Source: Scytonema hofmannii PCC 7110 (GTDB taxonomy: Bacteria > Cyanobacteriota > Cyanobacteriia > Cyanobacteriales > Nostocaceae). From it: a stretch of DNA of 64,000 nt. The translations under genes and the position numbers were made by a program. Location: NCBI RefSeq assembly GCF_000346485.2, contig NZ_KQ976354.1, forward strand, positions 4,305,436-4,369,435, read 5' to 3'. The first letter of the stretch is position 1, and each line of letters starts with the position of its first letter. Positions 39,474 through 47,623 of this stretch are shown here, piece by piece. The notes beneath the pieces were generated by a model. The model was not told where the DNA came from. It made no database searches and saw only the letters and a list, made by a program, of their open reading frames with translations.

Positions 39474-39505
39474 CTAGCTCGTGTGATTTTAGTCACACGA
39501 GCTAG
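39474..39505. promoter_or_regulatory. Perfect 13-bp inverted repeat
   Basis: Arms CTAGCTCGTGTGA and TCACACGAGCTAG around TTTTAG. It may be a terminator or an operator-like palindrome 240 bases upstream of the giant kinase start; no T-run follows on either strand. Confidence 0.6.
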
Positions 39506-39660
39506 CTCTAGATGATGATAACCTTTCCAAAATGGCGGAAAAATTTGAGAGTACTACGTGATTTCTTTTTGGGCATAAGTAGTTAACTGCATCTACCGCC
39601 CATTTTCTCCTGGATAAAGAAAAAACGACTGCCCGTGATTCAAACAGGAAAGGAGAAAAC

Positions 39661-39735
39661 ATGAAATTTCTATATGTACCGACTCCAATATCATTGCAAC
39701 TGAAGCGTAACAAAGTAGGACAGTTTTTTTCCTAG
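39661..39735 (+). CDS. 24-residue ORF with strong Shine-Dalgarno
   Basis: ATG at 39661 preceded by AAAGGAGAAAAC, the best ribosome binding site in this gap, encodes MKFLYVPTPISLQLKRNKVG followed by QFFS and a stop. No family is recognised and it is too short to judge coding bias. Confidence 0.25.
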   Translation: MKFLYVPTPISLQLKRNKVGQFFS

Positions 39736-39814
39736 TGAAAATAATACTCGGCACTTCAATAAGGAATATACTAATTTAGTTGTGCTGATTATCATCTTTT
39801 CTAAATAAATTTAG

Positions 39815-40741
39815 ATGACTAATGAACGATATCTTGCAATGCTCAAGCAAGGAGTAGAAGTTTGGAATAAGTGGCTGCAGGAAAATCCTACAGTAAAACC
39901 AAACCTCAGTAGAGCAGACCTCAGTGGACAAAGCCTCAGAAGAGCAAACCTAAGTGGGGCTGACCTCAGAAGAGCAAACCTAAGTGGGGCTGACCTCAGA
40001 AGGGCAGACCTCCGAGAAGTTAACCTTACAGAAGCAAACCTCACAGAAGCAGACCTCAGTGGGGCAGACTTCAGTGGGGCAAAACTCAGATGGGCCGACC
40101 TCAGTGGGGCAAAACTCAGCGGGGCAAACCTCAGTGGACAAAACCTTAGGAGAGCAGACCTCAGTGGACAAATCCTCAGAAGAGCAGACCTCAGAGAGGC
40201 AGACCTCAGTGGACAAAACCTCAGAAGAGCAAACCTAAGTGGGGCTAACCTGAGTGGGGCTAACCTGAGTGGGACAGACCTTAGTTGGACAGACTTGAGT
40301 GGGACAGACCTTAGTTGGACAGACTTGAGTCGGGCTAACCTGAGTGGGGTAGACCTGAGTGGGGCTAACCTGAATGGGGCTAACCTGAGTGGAAAAAACC
40401 TCAGAAGCGCAGACCTGATTAGGGCCGATTTGAGTGGGGCTAATCTAAGTGGGGCAGACCTCACTCGGGCAGATCTGAGTGGGGCTAACCTGAGTGGGGC
40501 TAATCTGAGTGGAGCAGACCTTGGTAAGGCAGACCTCACTAGAATCCAAGCATTAGGAACAAATTTCACTGCAGCAATTTTTACAGGAGCTTGTATAGAA
40601 GACTGGAATATTAACAGCACTACAAACCTTACTAATGTAATTTGTAACTATATTTACCTTTACCAGAATCAAACACAACGTCTTCCTAGTAGTGGGAACT
40701 TCAAGTCGGGAGAGTTTTCCAAGCTGGTTTACAAATCCTGA
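39815..40741 (+). CDS. Pentapeptide-repeat protein
   Basis: A 308-residue protein. The first 30 residues (TNERYLAMLKQGVEVWNKWL) are the helical cap usual in cyanobacterial members. About 40 contiguous A(D/N)LSG-type pentapeptides follow from residue 33 to about 240, which should form a right-handed beta-helix. The rest is a non-repetitive tail. No signal peptide or membrane segment is seen. DNA-level repetition is high (15-base units), so the gene is prone to expansion; the long minus-strand frame over it is a shadow. Function unknown. Confidence 0.92.
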   Translation: MTNERYLAMLKQGVEVWNKWLQENPTVKPNLSRADLSGQSLRRANLSGADLRRANLSGADLRRADLREVNLTEANLTEADLSGADFSGAKLRWADLSGAKLSGANLSGQNLRRADLSGQILRRADLREADLSGQNLRRANLSGANLSGANLSGTDLSWTDLSGTDLSWTDLSRANLSGVDLSGANLNGANLSGKNLRSADLIRADLSGANLSGADLTRADLSGANLSGANLSGADLGKADLTRIQALGTNFTAAIFTGACIEDWNINSTTNLTNVICNYIYLYQNQTQRLPSSGNFKSGEFSKLVYKS

Positions 40742-40763
40742 GAAATTCTAGACTATCAAAAAT

Positions 40764-40791
40764 GTAGAGACGCGCCATGGCACGTCTCTAC
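40764..40791. terminator. Bidirectional hairpin between convergent genes
   Basis: GTAGAGACG at 40764-40772 pairs with CGTCTCTAC at 40783-40791, with an internal CCATGG palindrome. It lies between the stop of the pentapeptide gene and that of the convergent GH24 gene, and resembles a dispersed cyanobacterial repeat. Confidence 0.7.
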
Positions 40792-40794
40792 TTG

Positions 40795-42105
40795 CTATGG
40801 TCTCATCATTGCCAAAGAAACGCGATCGCTAATTTGGGCGATCGTCATTGCTTTGCGGTAAGCTTCTTCTACGCTGACTCCCTGCCAAACTAACCCTTCT
40901 GCATATCGGCGACGCTTTAGACCCAGTTCTACACGGGTTCCAGGATTGCGATAAAGGGATAAGATTTCGGGCAGTTTTTCCCACTGCTTGTTTTTGAGGA
41001 TGCGACGAATAGAATCAAAATCGCCCTCGGTCATAAATTTGCTACCCAAGTTATAACCAAAGCAGAGCAATGCTCCTTTTTGGTTTTCAGTCATCTGTTC
41101 CCAAAAAGGAACGCTTTGTTCTAAGTCTCTCATGTACCGATCGCTTAACTGATCGATCAATAATTTGTCTGCTCGCTCTTGAATGATGCGATCGCCAAGT
41201 TGCCACTTCGAGCCGTCTTCTTTGATGGTGCATCCCCAGCCAATTGTGATGGGTTCATTGCCTGAGAGTGGATCGGGATATGCCTCAAGGAAGCAGCTTT
41301 CAAACTTTTTTATAAGTTCTACTCCTGCGCGAGGGAGTTTGTTTGAGACTGGAAGGACTGCGTACACGGAGGGACAACTACCAAGGTTCCAATCTACATA
41401 TAAGTATCTTGGGTCAGTGTCGCGCAACCATGCAACGACCTTTTTCATGTCGCCCAACTCGTAAGTGACCGGACATCCAACAGAACCTGGGTTTCCCTGG
41501 TTGGCATTATGGTCGTTATGGATAACGATTTCAGATCGTTCTGTGGTACCGGGTTCATCATAAGTTAAAGGAACGCTAACGGGGCCAATACCCTCGCCGT
41601 GACTGGCATTCCAGTTATCTTTACCACCTGCCCAAAAAAGATTTTCTATTCTCCAACGTCCTTCAGGTAGGGGTTCTCCGCTACCTGAAATGCTGTCTAC
41701 TCCCTTACGAAAGTACTGCTTGGAAGGCGCACCAGAACGCATATTTATTTCATCAACTACTTGACCATTTTGAAAGTACTGGAGTTTGAGGACTTGGCAG
41801 CCAAACTGGTCTTTCGCCTGAGTTCGGGTTAATCTCAAGTAGTTTAATCCTGATAAGGGTTGGGGGGCGGTGCTGGTTTTCTGGAGTTTCAGTAATGCTG
41901 TGGCTGTGCTCGGTCCGAGGTATTCAGGGTCTTGCAAGTACGATGCTTTCTTAAAGTCAGCGAACGCCTGCTTTGTGACTGCGTCAGCAATGCCATTGAT
42001 GGTGACTTTGTAACCTCCATCACTCAAACATTGCTGCACTTCTGTTATCAGTTCTTTGGGGAGTTGGGTGAGCTTTAAATTAGTAGAGTAGGTCGCTAAA
42101 TCCAT
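40795..42105 (-). CDS. Peptidoglycan-binding/L,D-transpeptidase-like/GH24 lysozyme fusion
   Basis: A 436-residue protein of three parts. Residues about 5-80 look like a peptidoglycan-binding helical module. Residues about 95-265 are L,D-transpeptidase-like, with HNDHNANQGNPGSVGC carrying the His and the Ser-x-Gly-Cys of the YkuD active site. Residues about 270-430 are a GH24 phage-type lysozyme: IKKFESCFLEAYPDP (catalytic Glu) and ITIGWGCT (Thr of the E-D-T triad). There is no signal peptide, as in phage endolysins, so how it reaches the wall is open. Domain fusion of this kind suggests a phage-derived lysin adapted by the host (inference). Confidence 0.85.
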   Translation of the reverse strand: MDLATYSTNLKLTQLPKELITEVQQCLSDGGYKVTINGIADAVTKQAFADFKKASYLQDPEYLGPSTATALLKLQKTSTAPQPLSGLNYLRLTRTQAKDQFGCQVLKLQYFQNGQVVDEINMRSGAPSKQYFRKGVDSISGSGEPLPEGRWRIENLFWAGGKDNWNASHGEGIGPVSVPLTYDEPGTTERSEIVIHNDHNANQGNPGSVGCPVTYELGDMKKVVAWLRDTDPRYLYVDWNLGSCPSVYAVLPVSNKLPRAGVELIKKFESCFLEAYPDPLSGNEPITIGWGCTIKEDGSKWQLGDRIIQERADKLLIDQLSDRYMRDLEQSVPFWEQMTENQKGALLCFGYNLGSKFMTEGDFDSIRRILKNKQWEKLPEILSLYRNPGTRVELGLKRRRYAEGLVWQGVSVEEAYRKAMTIAQISDRVSLAMMRP

Positions 42106-42207
42106 GTTGTCTTGTTACCCTGATGCAATATTATTTCTAGCATCATGAATTGCGGTATTGTTTGACATCCGTAGGTATCGGGAATTTTACATAAGGATTT
42201 TATGAGG

Positions 42208-42292
42208 AAGTGACCAGTGAACAGTGACCAGTGACCAGTGACCAGTGACCACTAACAACTAACCACTAACCACTAACCACTAACTAATTTAT
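42208..42292. repeat. Compound heptad array (CAGTGAC then CTAACCA)
   Basis: Units of CAGTGAC pass into CTAACCA units. The right end supplies the codons for VSG and the stop of the minus-strand membrane-protein gene at 42273. Confidence 0.93.
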
Positions 42293-43451
42293 TATCAAGC
42301 CGTTCAAACAGATAAAGCCAGACGGGAAGGGAACTGTTAATTGCAACCAATCGTACCAGATGACCTCCAGTGACAATTTCGACATTATGATGTAGAGCTA
42401 AGGCAACTAGAATCATTTCTGCCGAACCACCAGGTGCAGTTACTAAAAGACAAGTCAACCAATCCCAAGAAGTTAACTGCATGGCAAGAATGGTGGCTGC
42501 AATGCCAGTTAGTAAGGTCATTGCTACAGACACAAAGGCATAAGCTATAGTCTTTTTGCCTAACGTTGGTTTGTCACCCCAGTACTCACCAATAGTAATT
42601 CCTAACAGCATTTGTCCTACTATATTTACCATTGGTGGTAAAGCGTAATCGATACTACTCCCAAATAATGTAAGGATTGGATTAAAGGCTACCCCAGCTA
42701 CTATTGCACCAAAAAATTCACCTGCAGGCATTTTGCATAAGATGGCAATATAAACTCCCAAAATGCCAAACAAGAGGGATGCTAATAATAATCCTAATTG
42801 TGATGGTTCAAGGTTGAGCAAAGTCGCAGAAACCGGAAATGTTTGTGAAGAGATTTGATTTCCAGATAATATCCTGGCAATTAAGGGGAGCAAAAAAACT
42901 ACGGTAGTCACGCGAATTGCTTGAACCATTGCCACCAGAGGAACGTTGCGGTTATAGTCTGCTGCGATCGCTGACATCATACCAACACCACCTGGTACTG
43001 TAGCTAATAGCGCTGTTAATAAATTTGTTTTACTTAAACGAGAATAGACATAACCAATAAATATACCACAGAACAGCAAGAAAAAGGTAAGAAAAGCAAA
43101 CACGGGAATACTAGAGACAACATTGGTTAAATGACCGTGAGAGATAGAAAAGCCAACGTTTAGCCCTACAAGTGCCATCCCAGTCTTTCTAGCTACCCTG
43201 TTGGGTTTTGGGGTATTCTTATAAAGAATGCGATCTGTCTGAAGTACTATAGCCCCAGAGATGATGCCGCCAAAAATCCAGGCGACTCCACCAATGTGGA
43301 ATTTTGCCAAGAGTATACCAAGGGGTAATGCCAAAAGCATTTCCAAAACCAGAATGATGAGTTGCTTCCCAGGTATTTGCTGTTTGGTAAGAACGCTTTG
43401 TGTTTCAGAACTAATTTGCTGGCGATCGGCTACAGTTAAACTTTGATTCAT
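42273..43451 (-). CDS. AbrB-family integral membrane protein (PF05145 type)
   Basis: A 392-residue protein with about ten membrane helices. It has the two-fold repeat typical of the family, with glycine-rich LLATVPGGVGMMSAIAADY in the first half and LLVTAPGGSAEMILVALALH in the second. Databases call these AbrB family transcriptional regulator or putative ammonia monooxygenase; both labels come from history and neither fits a polytopic membrane protein. A transport role is likely but the substrate is unknown. The last residues and stop come from a TTAGTGG array. Confidence 0.88.
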   Translation of the reverse strand: MNQSLTVADRQQISSETQSVLTKQQIPGKQLIILVLEMLLALPLGILLAKFHIGGVAWIFGGIISGAIVLQTDRILYKNTPKPNRVARKTGMALVGLNVGFSISHGHLTNVVSSIPVFAFLTFFLLFCGIFIGYVYSRLSKTNLLTALLATVPGGVGMMSAIAADYNRNVPLVAMVQAIRVTTVVFLLPLIARILSGNQISSQTFPVSATLLNLEPSQLGLLLASLLFGILGVYIAILCKMPAGEFFGAIVAGVAFNPILTLFGSSIDYALPPMVNIVGQMLLGITIGEYWGDKPTLGKKTIAYAFVSVAMTLLTGIAATILAMQLTSWDWLTCLLVTAPGGSAEMILVALALHHNVEIVTGGHLVRLVAINSSLPVWLYLFERLDNKLVSG

Positions 43452-43509
43452 TTATTTACGTTTTTTAAATTAAAATAACAAACTATTTACCCAAACTAGC
43501 GCGATCGCA

Positions 43510-43650
43510 ACTCTTTTTATTGGGGAGTGGGGAGTAGGGAGTGGGGAGTGGGGATTGGAGAATAGGGATTTTGGATTTTGGATTGCTCTTGCTCCTTTGT
43601 CCCCAACTCTCTACTCTCTACTCCCTACTCCCCACTCCCTACTCCCCCAA
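43510..43650. repeat. Heptad arrays GGGGAGT and CTCCCTA in opposing orientation
   Basis: About five GGGGAGT/AGGGAGT units at 43521-43556 and, after an A+T-rich centre, CTACTCC/CTCCCTA units at about 43610-43648, which run into the next gene and give its stop. The two blocks can pair with each other. Confidence 0.9.
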
Positions 43651-44526
43651 AAACTGCTGTTCCAGTTGACGGTATTTAGGGATACCAATAAGTTCTTGAA
43701 AATCTTTGAAGCTAACCATGTCTTGAAAATTAGCAGTAGTACCCTGTTCTTTTAACTGATGAAAACAAGCGGTCATAACTTTTGTGACTGCCAGTAAAGC
43801 AGAAACAGGAAAAAACACAATCTTAAAGCCCATTTGCTGTAACTCAGAAGCAGAAAGCTGAGGAGTTTTGCCACCTTCTAAAATATTTGCGACCAATGGC
43901 ACACCAGGAAAAGCTGAAGCTATGCTTTGCAGTTCCTCAACAGATTGAGGTGCTTCTACAAACAATGCATCTGCCCCAGCATCAATATAAGCACGACCTC
44001 GATGAATTGCCTCCTCCAAACCCAGAGGGGCGCGAGCATCAGTACGAGCAATAATAACCAATCCACTGTCGCCACGTGCTTGAACTGCTGCTTGAATTTT
44101 CCCTGCGTGTTCATTCATGGGAACAACACGCTTTCCCTCAAAGTGACCGCATTTTTTGGGCCACTCTTGATCTTCCAAAATCACTCCAGCAATTCCCTGT
44201 TGTACGGCATCTTTGACTGTCCTAATAACGTTTAAAGCGTTGCCATAGCCAGTATCCATATCAGCAATCAGAGGAATAGTGACTGACTGAGCAATCCGTC
44301 CCACGGTATATAGGGCTTCGGTAGCAGTGAGAAAACCATAGTCAGGCAAACCAAGTGTAGAAGCTGCAATACCAAAGCCGCTAGTTGCTAAGACTTCAAA
44401 ACCTACTTGTTCGGCAAGCTTTGCTCCCAAACAATCATAAACGCCAGGAATCACCAAGATTTCAGGACGTTCTAGTAATTGTCGCAGTTGATTTGTAGAA
44501 GATGAGTACTTAGCGCTCAATGGCAT
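43639..44526 (-). CDS. Isocitrate lyase/PEP mutase family enzyme
   Basis: I take the ATG at 44526 (MPLSAKYSSS), giving 295 residues; an ATG at 44574 is also possible. The metal-binding DMDTGYGNALN, GVILEDQEWPKKCGHFEGK (the KKCGH active-site loop) and IARTDARAPLGLEEAI match carboxyvinyl-carboxyphosphonate mutase/2-methylisocitrate lyase-type enzymes. These cleave or form C-C or C-P bonds of small oxo-acids; oxaloacetate decarboxylase activity is another option. No prpC or phosphonate genes are nearby. The final FLGE and TAG derive from a GGAGTAG heptad. Confidence 0.87.
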   Translation of the reverse strand: MPLSAKYSSSTNQLRQLLERPEILVIPGVYDCLGAKLAEQVGFEVLATSGFGIAASTLGLPDYGFLTATEALYTVGRIAQSVTIPLIADMDTGYGNALNVIRTVKDAVQQGIAGVILEDQEWPKKCGHFEGKRVVPMNEHAGKIQAAVQARGDSGLVIIARTDARAPLGLEEAIHRGRAYIDAGADALFVEAPQSVEELQSIASAFPGVPLVANILEGGKTPQLSASELQQMGFKIVFFPVSALLAVTKVMTACFHQLKEQGTTANFQDMVSFKDFQELIGIPKYRQLEQQFLGE

Positions 44527-44711
44527 AAAGTTGCAACCTGGCAGCATCAAAAGTTTGCCGAGATATTTTAGCATATGACTAAATTTTTACCAGAAAGTGT
44601 GTTATCTTCACTAAATTCTGGTATTATCCATCACACTATCTGTCATCGCTGTTTCCCTCTAACCTCTAACCCCTAACCCCTTTGTAAATCATAAAAATCA
44701 AGGTGTAGCTA

Positions 44712-46325
44712 GTGAGTCAGCAAACAAAAACGAAATGGGATAAACGCAACCAACAAGTTGCCGCACCACCCGCAGAAGTAAGGCGTATGCGTAAAGTAAC
44801 TGACCCCAGACGTCAGAGCAACGTTCAATCTCACAAACAGGCAGTATACTCTCAAAACAGACAAGGGTATCCATCCGCACCTTTGAGAAGAAGAGTTTCA
44901 CAGCCACACCCTAAAACTCCAAGCTACAGGCAAGAGGAGTTAAGCAGCAGATCCTCTGTGCTTGAAGTTCCGTATTCACAGGAAAACAATTTAGCGTACA
45001 GACAAGGGGGACAAAGGAGCAGATCCGCAGTTCTCGAAGTTCCGTATCCACAGCCACCATATCCACAAGGCAAAAATTCCAACTACAGAAGGAGAAGACG
45101 CCGATATAAAGGTTCTCTCAAAAGTCTTTTAATTTTAAGATTGGTGGCTTTGACGGTGATTGCGACTGGATTGGCAATCATGGGTTTTGGGTTGTATACC
45201 TTATTGGGAGGGTTATATGCTCTGATACACAAACCAGTGCAAGAACAACCTATACAACAAGCAACCTCACAGCCAACTCCGCAACCTACTTCTCTATATT
45301 TTGTCCCACCGCCCTCCCCTAACTGGTCTGCAACAGATTCCCGACCCATTCCCTTCCGTCAACCGGGACATGAAAATGTAGGAGTTATTTATAATCTCCG
45401 AACACCTCCTGAATTTAAGCAGAATCAGGAGTTACAAACAATTGTTAACAATGTTGTTAATTTAGCAGCAGATCGAGGTTTTCCGACAAAGTCTTTATCA
45501 ATTACTTTAATAGATGCCAAAACTGGTGAAATAGCTGGTTACCAGCAAGAGACATTAAAATATCCTGCTAGTGTAGCGAAGATGTTTTGGATGGTGTTTC
45601 TCTACGCACAAATAACCAACGGTGTTTGGTCAGATGAAGCAGATTTTTATCCTTATATTGCTAGGATGATTCAGGAGTCTGATAACGAAGCAGCTAGTTT
45701 TATAGTTGATAAAATAAGCGATACGGAATTTGAAGGCAGGCTTGACGCTGAAGAATTTGAAATATGGCGGAAGAAACGCGAGCAGGTCACTCACTTTTTT
45801 GAGCAAGCAGGCTATGAAGGTATTAATCTGACTCACAAGACATATCCTATCGCTTCCCTTAAATTGTTAGGACCAAAAGGAAGTGAAGTACGTATAAGAA
45901 AGAATCCTGATAATCCGAAAGATCCTTTTCGCAATGAAATCACAACGTTTCATTCTGCAAGACTTATTTATGAAATGTGTTATCTTCAGCAAGCTATTTC
46001 ACCAGAAGTTAGCCAAAAAATGTGTGGTTGGTTAAAAAGAGATTTGAATCCTGAGGTTTGGAAGAACCAGCAGCAAGGATTTAACCCGATTGTCGGTTTT
46101 TTAGGTCAATCGTTAGCAGATGCAGGCGTTAATTTTTATTCTAAAGCCGGTTGGACGAGTGGTACCCGCCAAGAGGCAGCATTAGTAGCAACACCGGATG
46201 GGAAAACTATTTATATTTTGGCGATCGGTGCTGACGATTCTATGTATGCTAAAGACTGGCAAATTTATCCAAAAATGTCTCGTTTTGTTTACGAACAAAT
46301 GGTTGCACGTCAACCACAAATGTAA
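44712..46325 (+). CDS. Membrane-anchored class A beta-lactamase-like serine hydrolase
   Basis: A 537-residue protein starting with GTG. The first 130 residues are basic and Pro/Gln/Ser-rich, cytoplasmic and probably disordered. A membrane helix lies at about 138-165, then a Pro-rich linker and a periplasmic hydrolase domain: YPASVAKMFW near residue 287 is the Ser-x-x-Lys motif, ESDNEAASF the Ser-Asp-Asn motif, and SKAGWTSGT the third (KTG-equivalent) motif. It therefore has the complete active-site set of class A enzymes, though with KAG rather than KTG. It may act on peptidoglycan or beta-lactams. GAATAGG heptad repeats follow the stop. Confidence 0.87.
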   Translation: MSQQTKTKWDKRNQQVAAPPAEVRRMRKVTDPRRQSNVQSHKQAVYSQNRQGYPSAPLRRRVSQPHPKTPSYRQEELSSRSSVLEVPYSQENNLAYRQGGQRSRSAVLEVPYPQPPYPQGKNSNYRRRRRRYKGSLKSLLILRLVALTVIATGLAIMGFGLYTLLGGLYALIHKPVQEQPIQQATSQPTPQPTSLYFVPPPSPNWSATDSRPIPFRQPGHENVGVIYNLRTPPEFKQNQELQTIVNNVVNLAADRGFPTKSLSITLIDAKTGEIAGYQQETLKYPASVAKMFWMVFLYAQITNGVWSDEADFYPYIARMIQESDNEAASFIVDKISDTEFEGRLDAEEFEIWRKKREQVTHFFEQAGYEGINLTHKTYPIASLKLLGPKGSEVRIRKNPDNPKDPFRNEITTFHSARLIYEMCYLQQAISPEVSQKMCGWLKRDLNPEVWKNQQQGFNPIVGFLGQSLADAGVNFYSKAGWTSGTRQEAALVATPDGKTIYILAIGADDSMYAKDWQIYPKMSRFVYEQMVARQPQM

Positions 46326-46378
46326 GGAAATAGGGAATAGGGAATAGGAATGGGGAATAGGGGTTAGGAAAGGGGAAT
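46326..46378. repeat. Degenerate GGGAATA heptad array
   Basis: GGAAATAGGGAATAGGGAAT and variants fill the gap between two genes and end just before the next ATG. Confidence 0.85.
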
Positions 46379-46380
46379 TC

Positions 46381-46758
46381 ATGCCGATAAACGACTCTGA
46401 ACTGCAAAAGATGGCTCGGGAAATTCTTGATGCCATCTCCTTCACTCCCTTTGAGCAATGCCTTCCCTTGAGCCGCGAGTTTGGCAAAATTCCTGCTCGT
46501 CCTGGAATCTATGCAATCAGGCACAAAACCGATGGTTTGCTTTACATTGGCAAAACCAAGAGTCTACGGAGTCGTTTCATTGGTGGGCATAAAGCTTTTT
46601 TGTGGGCGTGGCTCGACAAATATAACTCGGAAGAGGTTCGTATTGCTGTGCAGCCAATTTCTTACTGGGAAAACCCTGCGCTATTATTAGAGCTAGAAGC
46701 TATTATCTTGAGAAGCGCCGAACCTCCCTATAATGTCCAGATCCCAAGCGAACAGTAA
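46381..46758 (+). CDS. GIY-YIG nuclease family protein
   Basis: A 125-residue protein with GIYAIRHKTDGLLYIGKT, the GIY and YIG strands of the nuclease fold, followed by the SLRSRFIGGHKAF helix with Arg and a C-terminal LLLELEAIIL helix with the metal-ligand-type Glu. Single-domain versions like this are widespread and of unknown target. It overlaps the next small ORF by 26 bases in another frame. Confidence 0.85.
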   Translation: MPINDSELQKMAREILDAISFTPFEQCLPLSREFGKIPARPGIYAIRHKTDGLLYIGKTKSLRSRFIGGHKAFLWAWLDKYNSEEVRIAVQPISYWENPALLLELEAIILRSAEPPYNVQIPSEQ

Positions 46759-46969
46759 AGCTATGCAAGCAAAACTTTTGGAGCAACTTTCTTCCTCTGA
46801 TGCCGAAGTCATCTTGGAACGCTTACCTGAACGAATTAAAGCTGCCCTAATTGCTCGTGCCACTGAAATTGAGTATCCAGTTGAAGCAGTTATTGAGATG
46901 GCGATCTCCAGTTTCCTCGACACAGAGGCATTAGGTTTTGCAGATTGTAAACCAGGACGCGGACAATAA
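46733..46969 (+). CDS. Hypothetical small protein downstream of the GIY-YIG gene
   Basis: A 78-codon frame overlapping the GIY-YIG gene; a second ATG at 46763 would give 68 residues. Composition looks coding: helical, with VILERLPERIKAALIARATE and VIEMAISSFLDTE. It may be an RHH- or coiled-coil-type partner of the nuclease. The same frame stays open beyond the stop for another 50 codons. Confidence 0.55.
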   Translation: MSRSQANSKAMQAKLLEQLSSSDAEVILERLPERIKAALIARATEIEYPVEAVIEMAISSFLDTEALGFADCKPGRGQ

Positions 46970-47122
46970 AACCGTAACGCATTGCCAGCGTTTGAGTGGA
47001 GGGCGAAATTTTTACGCGACCCCAAAGATCCACGTAATCGTCTATTTTATGAATTTGTGCGGGTAGTAGCAGATTACGTGGATCGGACTGAGCTAGTCTC
47101 ACAAGATAACCTAAAGCACTAA
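46970..47122 (+). pseudogene. Open continuation of the preceding frame
   Basis: After the TAA of the previous small ORF the frame continues to 47122 with FEWRAKFLRDPKDPRNRLFY and VVADYVDRTELVSQDNLKH. It has no start codon of its own. It could be the second half of a gene split by a premature stop. A 13-bp inverted repeat (47027-47039 and 47072-47084) lies inside it, so a similar DPRN-DYVD pattern is also read on the minus strand; that makes coding evidence weaker. Confidence 0.35.
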
Positions 47123-47445
47123 GAATTTTTTGTTTCGCTTCATCCATGTACCGATTTTCAGCGTCCATAGACTATCCGTCTACGCACGATGTGTCACATT
47201 GCAAGATATTATCTAAATATTTAGAAAAAATATGACAATGAGTAAGGTAAGTAAGCAATGAATTTTACAAAAATAAAATTTATAGGCGTGAATGTGGGTT
47301 GGAAGTCGAACCAAGAGGACTGTGTTGCTATGTATTAACGGCAGCAACCATATCTTGATACTTTGCAAAAAGACTTCAACCAATTGCCATCACTTCAGCT
47401 ATTACAGGAGAATCACAAATTCCTGAAACCCACGTATTATAGAGA
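47123..47445. other. Intergenic region before tRNA-Ser
   Basis: About 320 bases without a supported gene. It contains the 14-base palindrome TCTAAATATTTAGA at 47212-47225 and otherwise nothing I recognise. Confidence 0.4.
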
Positions 47446-47530
47446 CGGAGAGGGTGGGATTCGAACCCACGTTGAGTTGCCCCAAACAGCATTTCCAGTG
47501 CTGCGCCTTGAACCGCTCGGCCACCTCTCC
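47446..47530 (-). tRNA. tRNA-Ser(GGA)
   Basis: An 85-base class II tRNA on the minus strand. Acceptor arms GGAGAGG (5', at 47530) and CCTCTCC pair completely, with discriminator G. The D-arm begins TGGCCGAG, the anticodon loop reads CTGGAAA (anticodon GGA), a long variable arm with TGGGGC follows, and the T-arm GTGGGTTCGAATCCCAC is perfect. CCA is not encoded. The ORFs that cross it on both strands are artefacts. Confidence 0.97.
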
Positions 47531-47623
47531 AAGTTTTCACAATTTCCCAATAGTACAACCAAGTCTATTTAAAAGCAATAGGTTTCCTCTAAAATAATCC
47601 AAAATCTCAAATCTAAAATTCAG

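Larger units (their letters stand above)
39232..39814. other. Divergent intergenic region with a perfect 13-bp hairpin
   Basis: Between the giant kinase and the pentapeptide gene. CTAGCTCGTGTGA at 39474-39486 is perfectly inverted at 39493-39505 around a 6-base loop. A 24-codon ATG frame with strong ribosome binding site lies at 39661-39735. Otherwise A+T-rich; no other gene is supported. Confidence 0.6.

Noticed and set aside
39811-40620. 269-codon minus-strand frame rich in Leu-Arg-Ser-Ala
   Set aside because: It is the antisense shadow of the pentapeptide-repeat gene; the repeat period keeps it open.
42273-43451. Transcriptional regulator AbrB
   Set aside because: The family name suggests a DNA-binding protein, but the sequence is a polytopic membrane protein; only the historic label is shared.
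46890-47168. 92-codon minus-strand ORF
   Set aside because: Its most protein-like part is mirrored by a 13-bp inverted repeat that gives the same motif on the plus strand, and it has no recognised family. I cannot exclude it fully.
47363-47572. ORFs across 47363-47572 on both strands
   Set aside because: They run through the tRNA-Ser gene and are typical tRNA artefact translations (GEGGIRTHVE).
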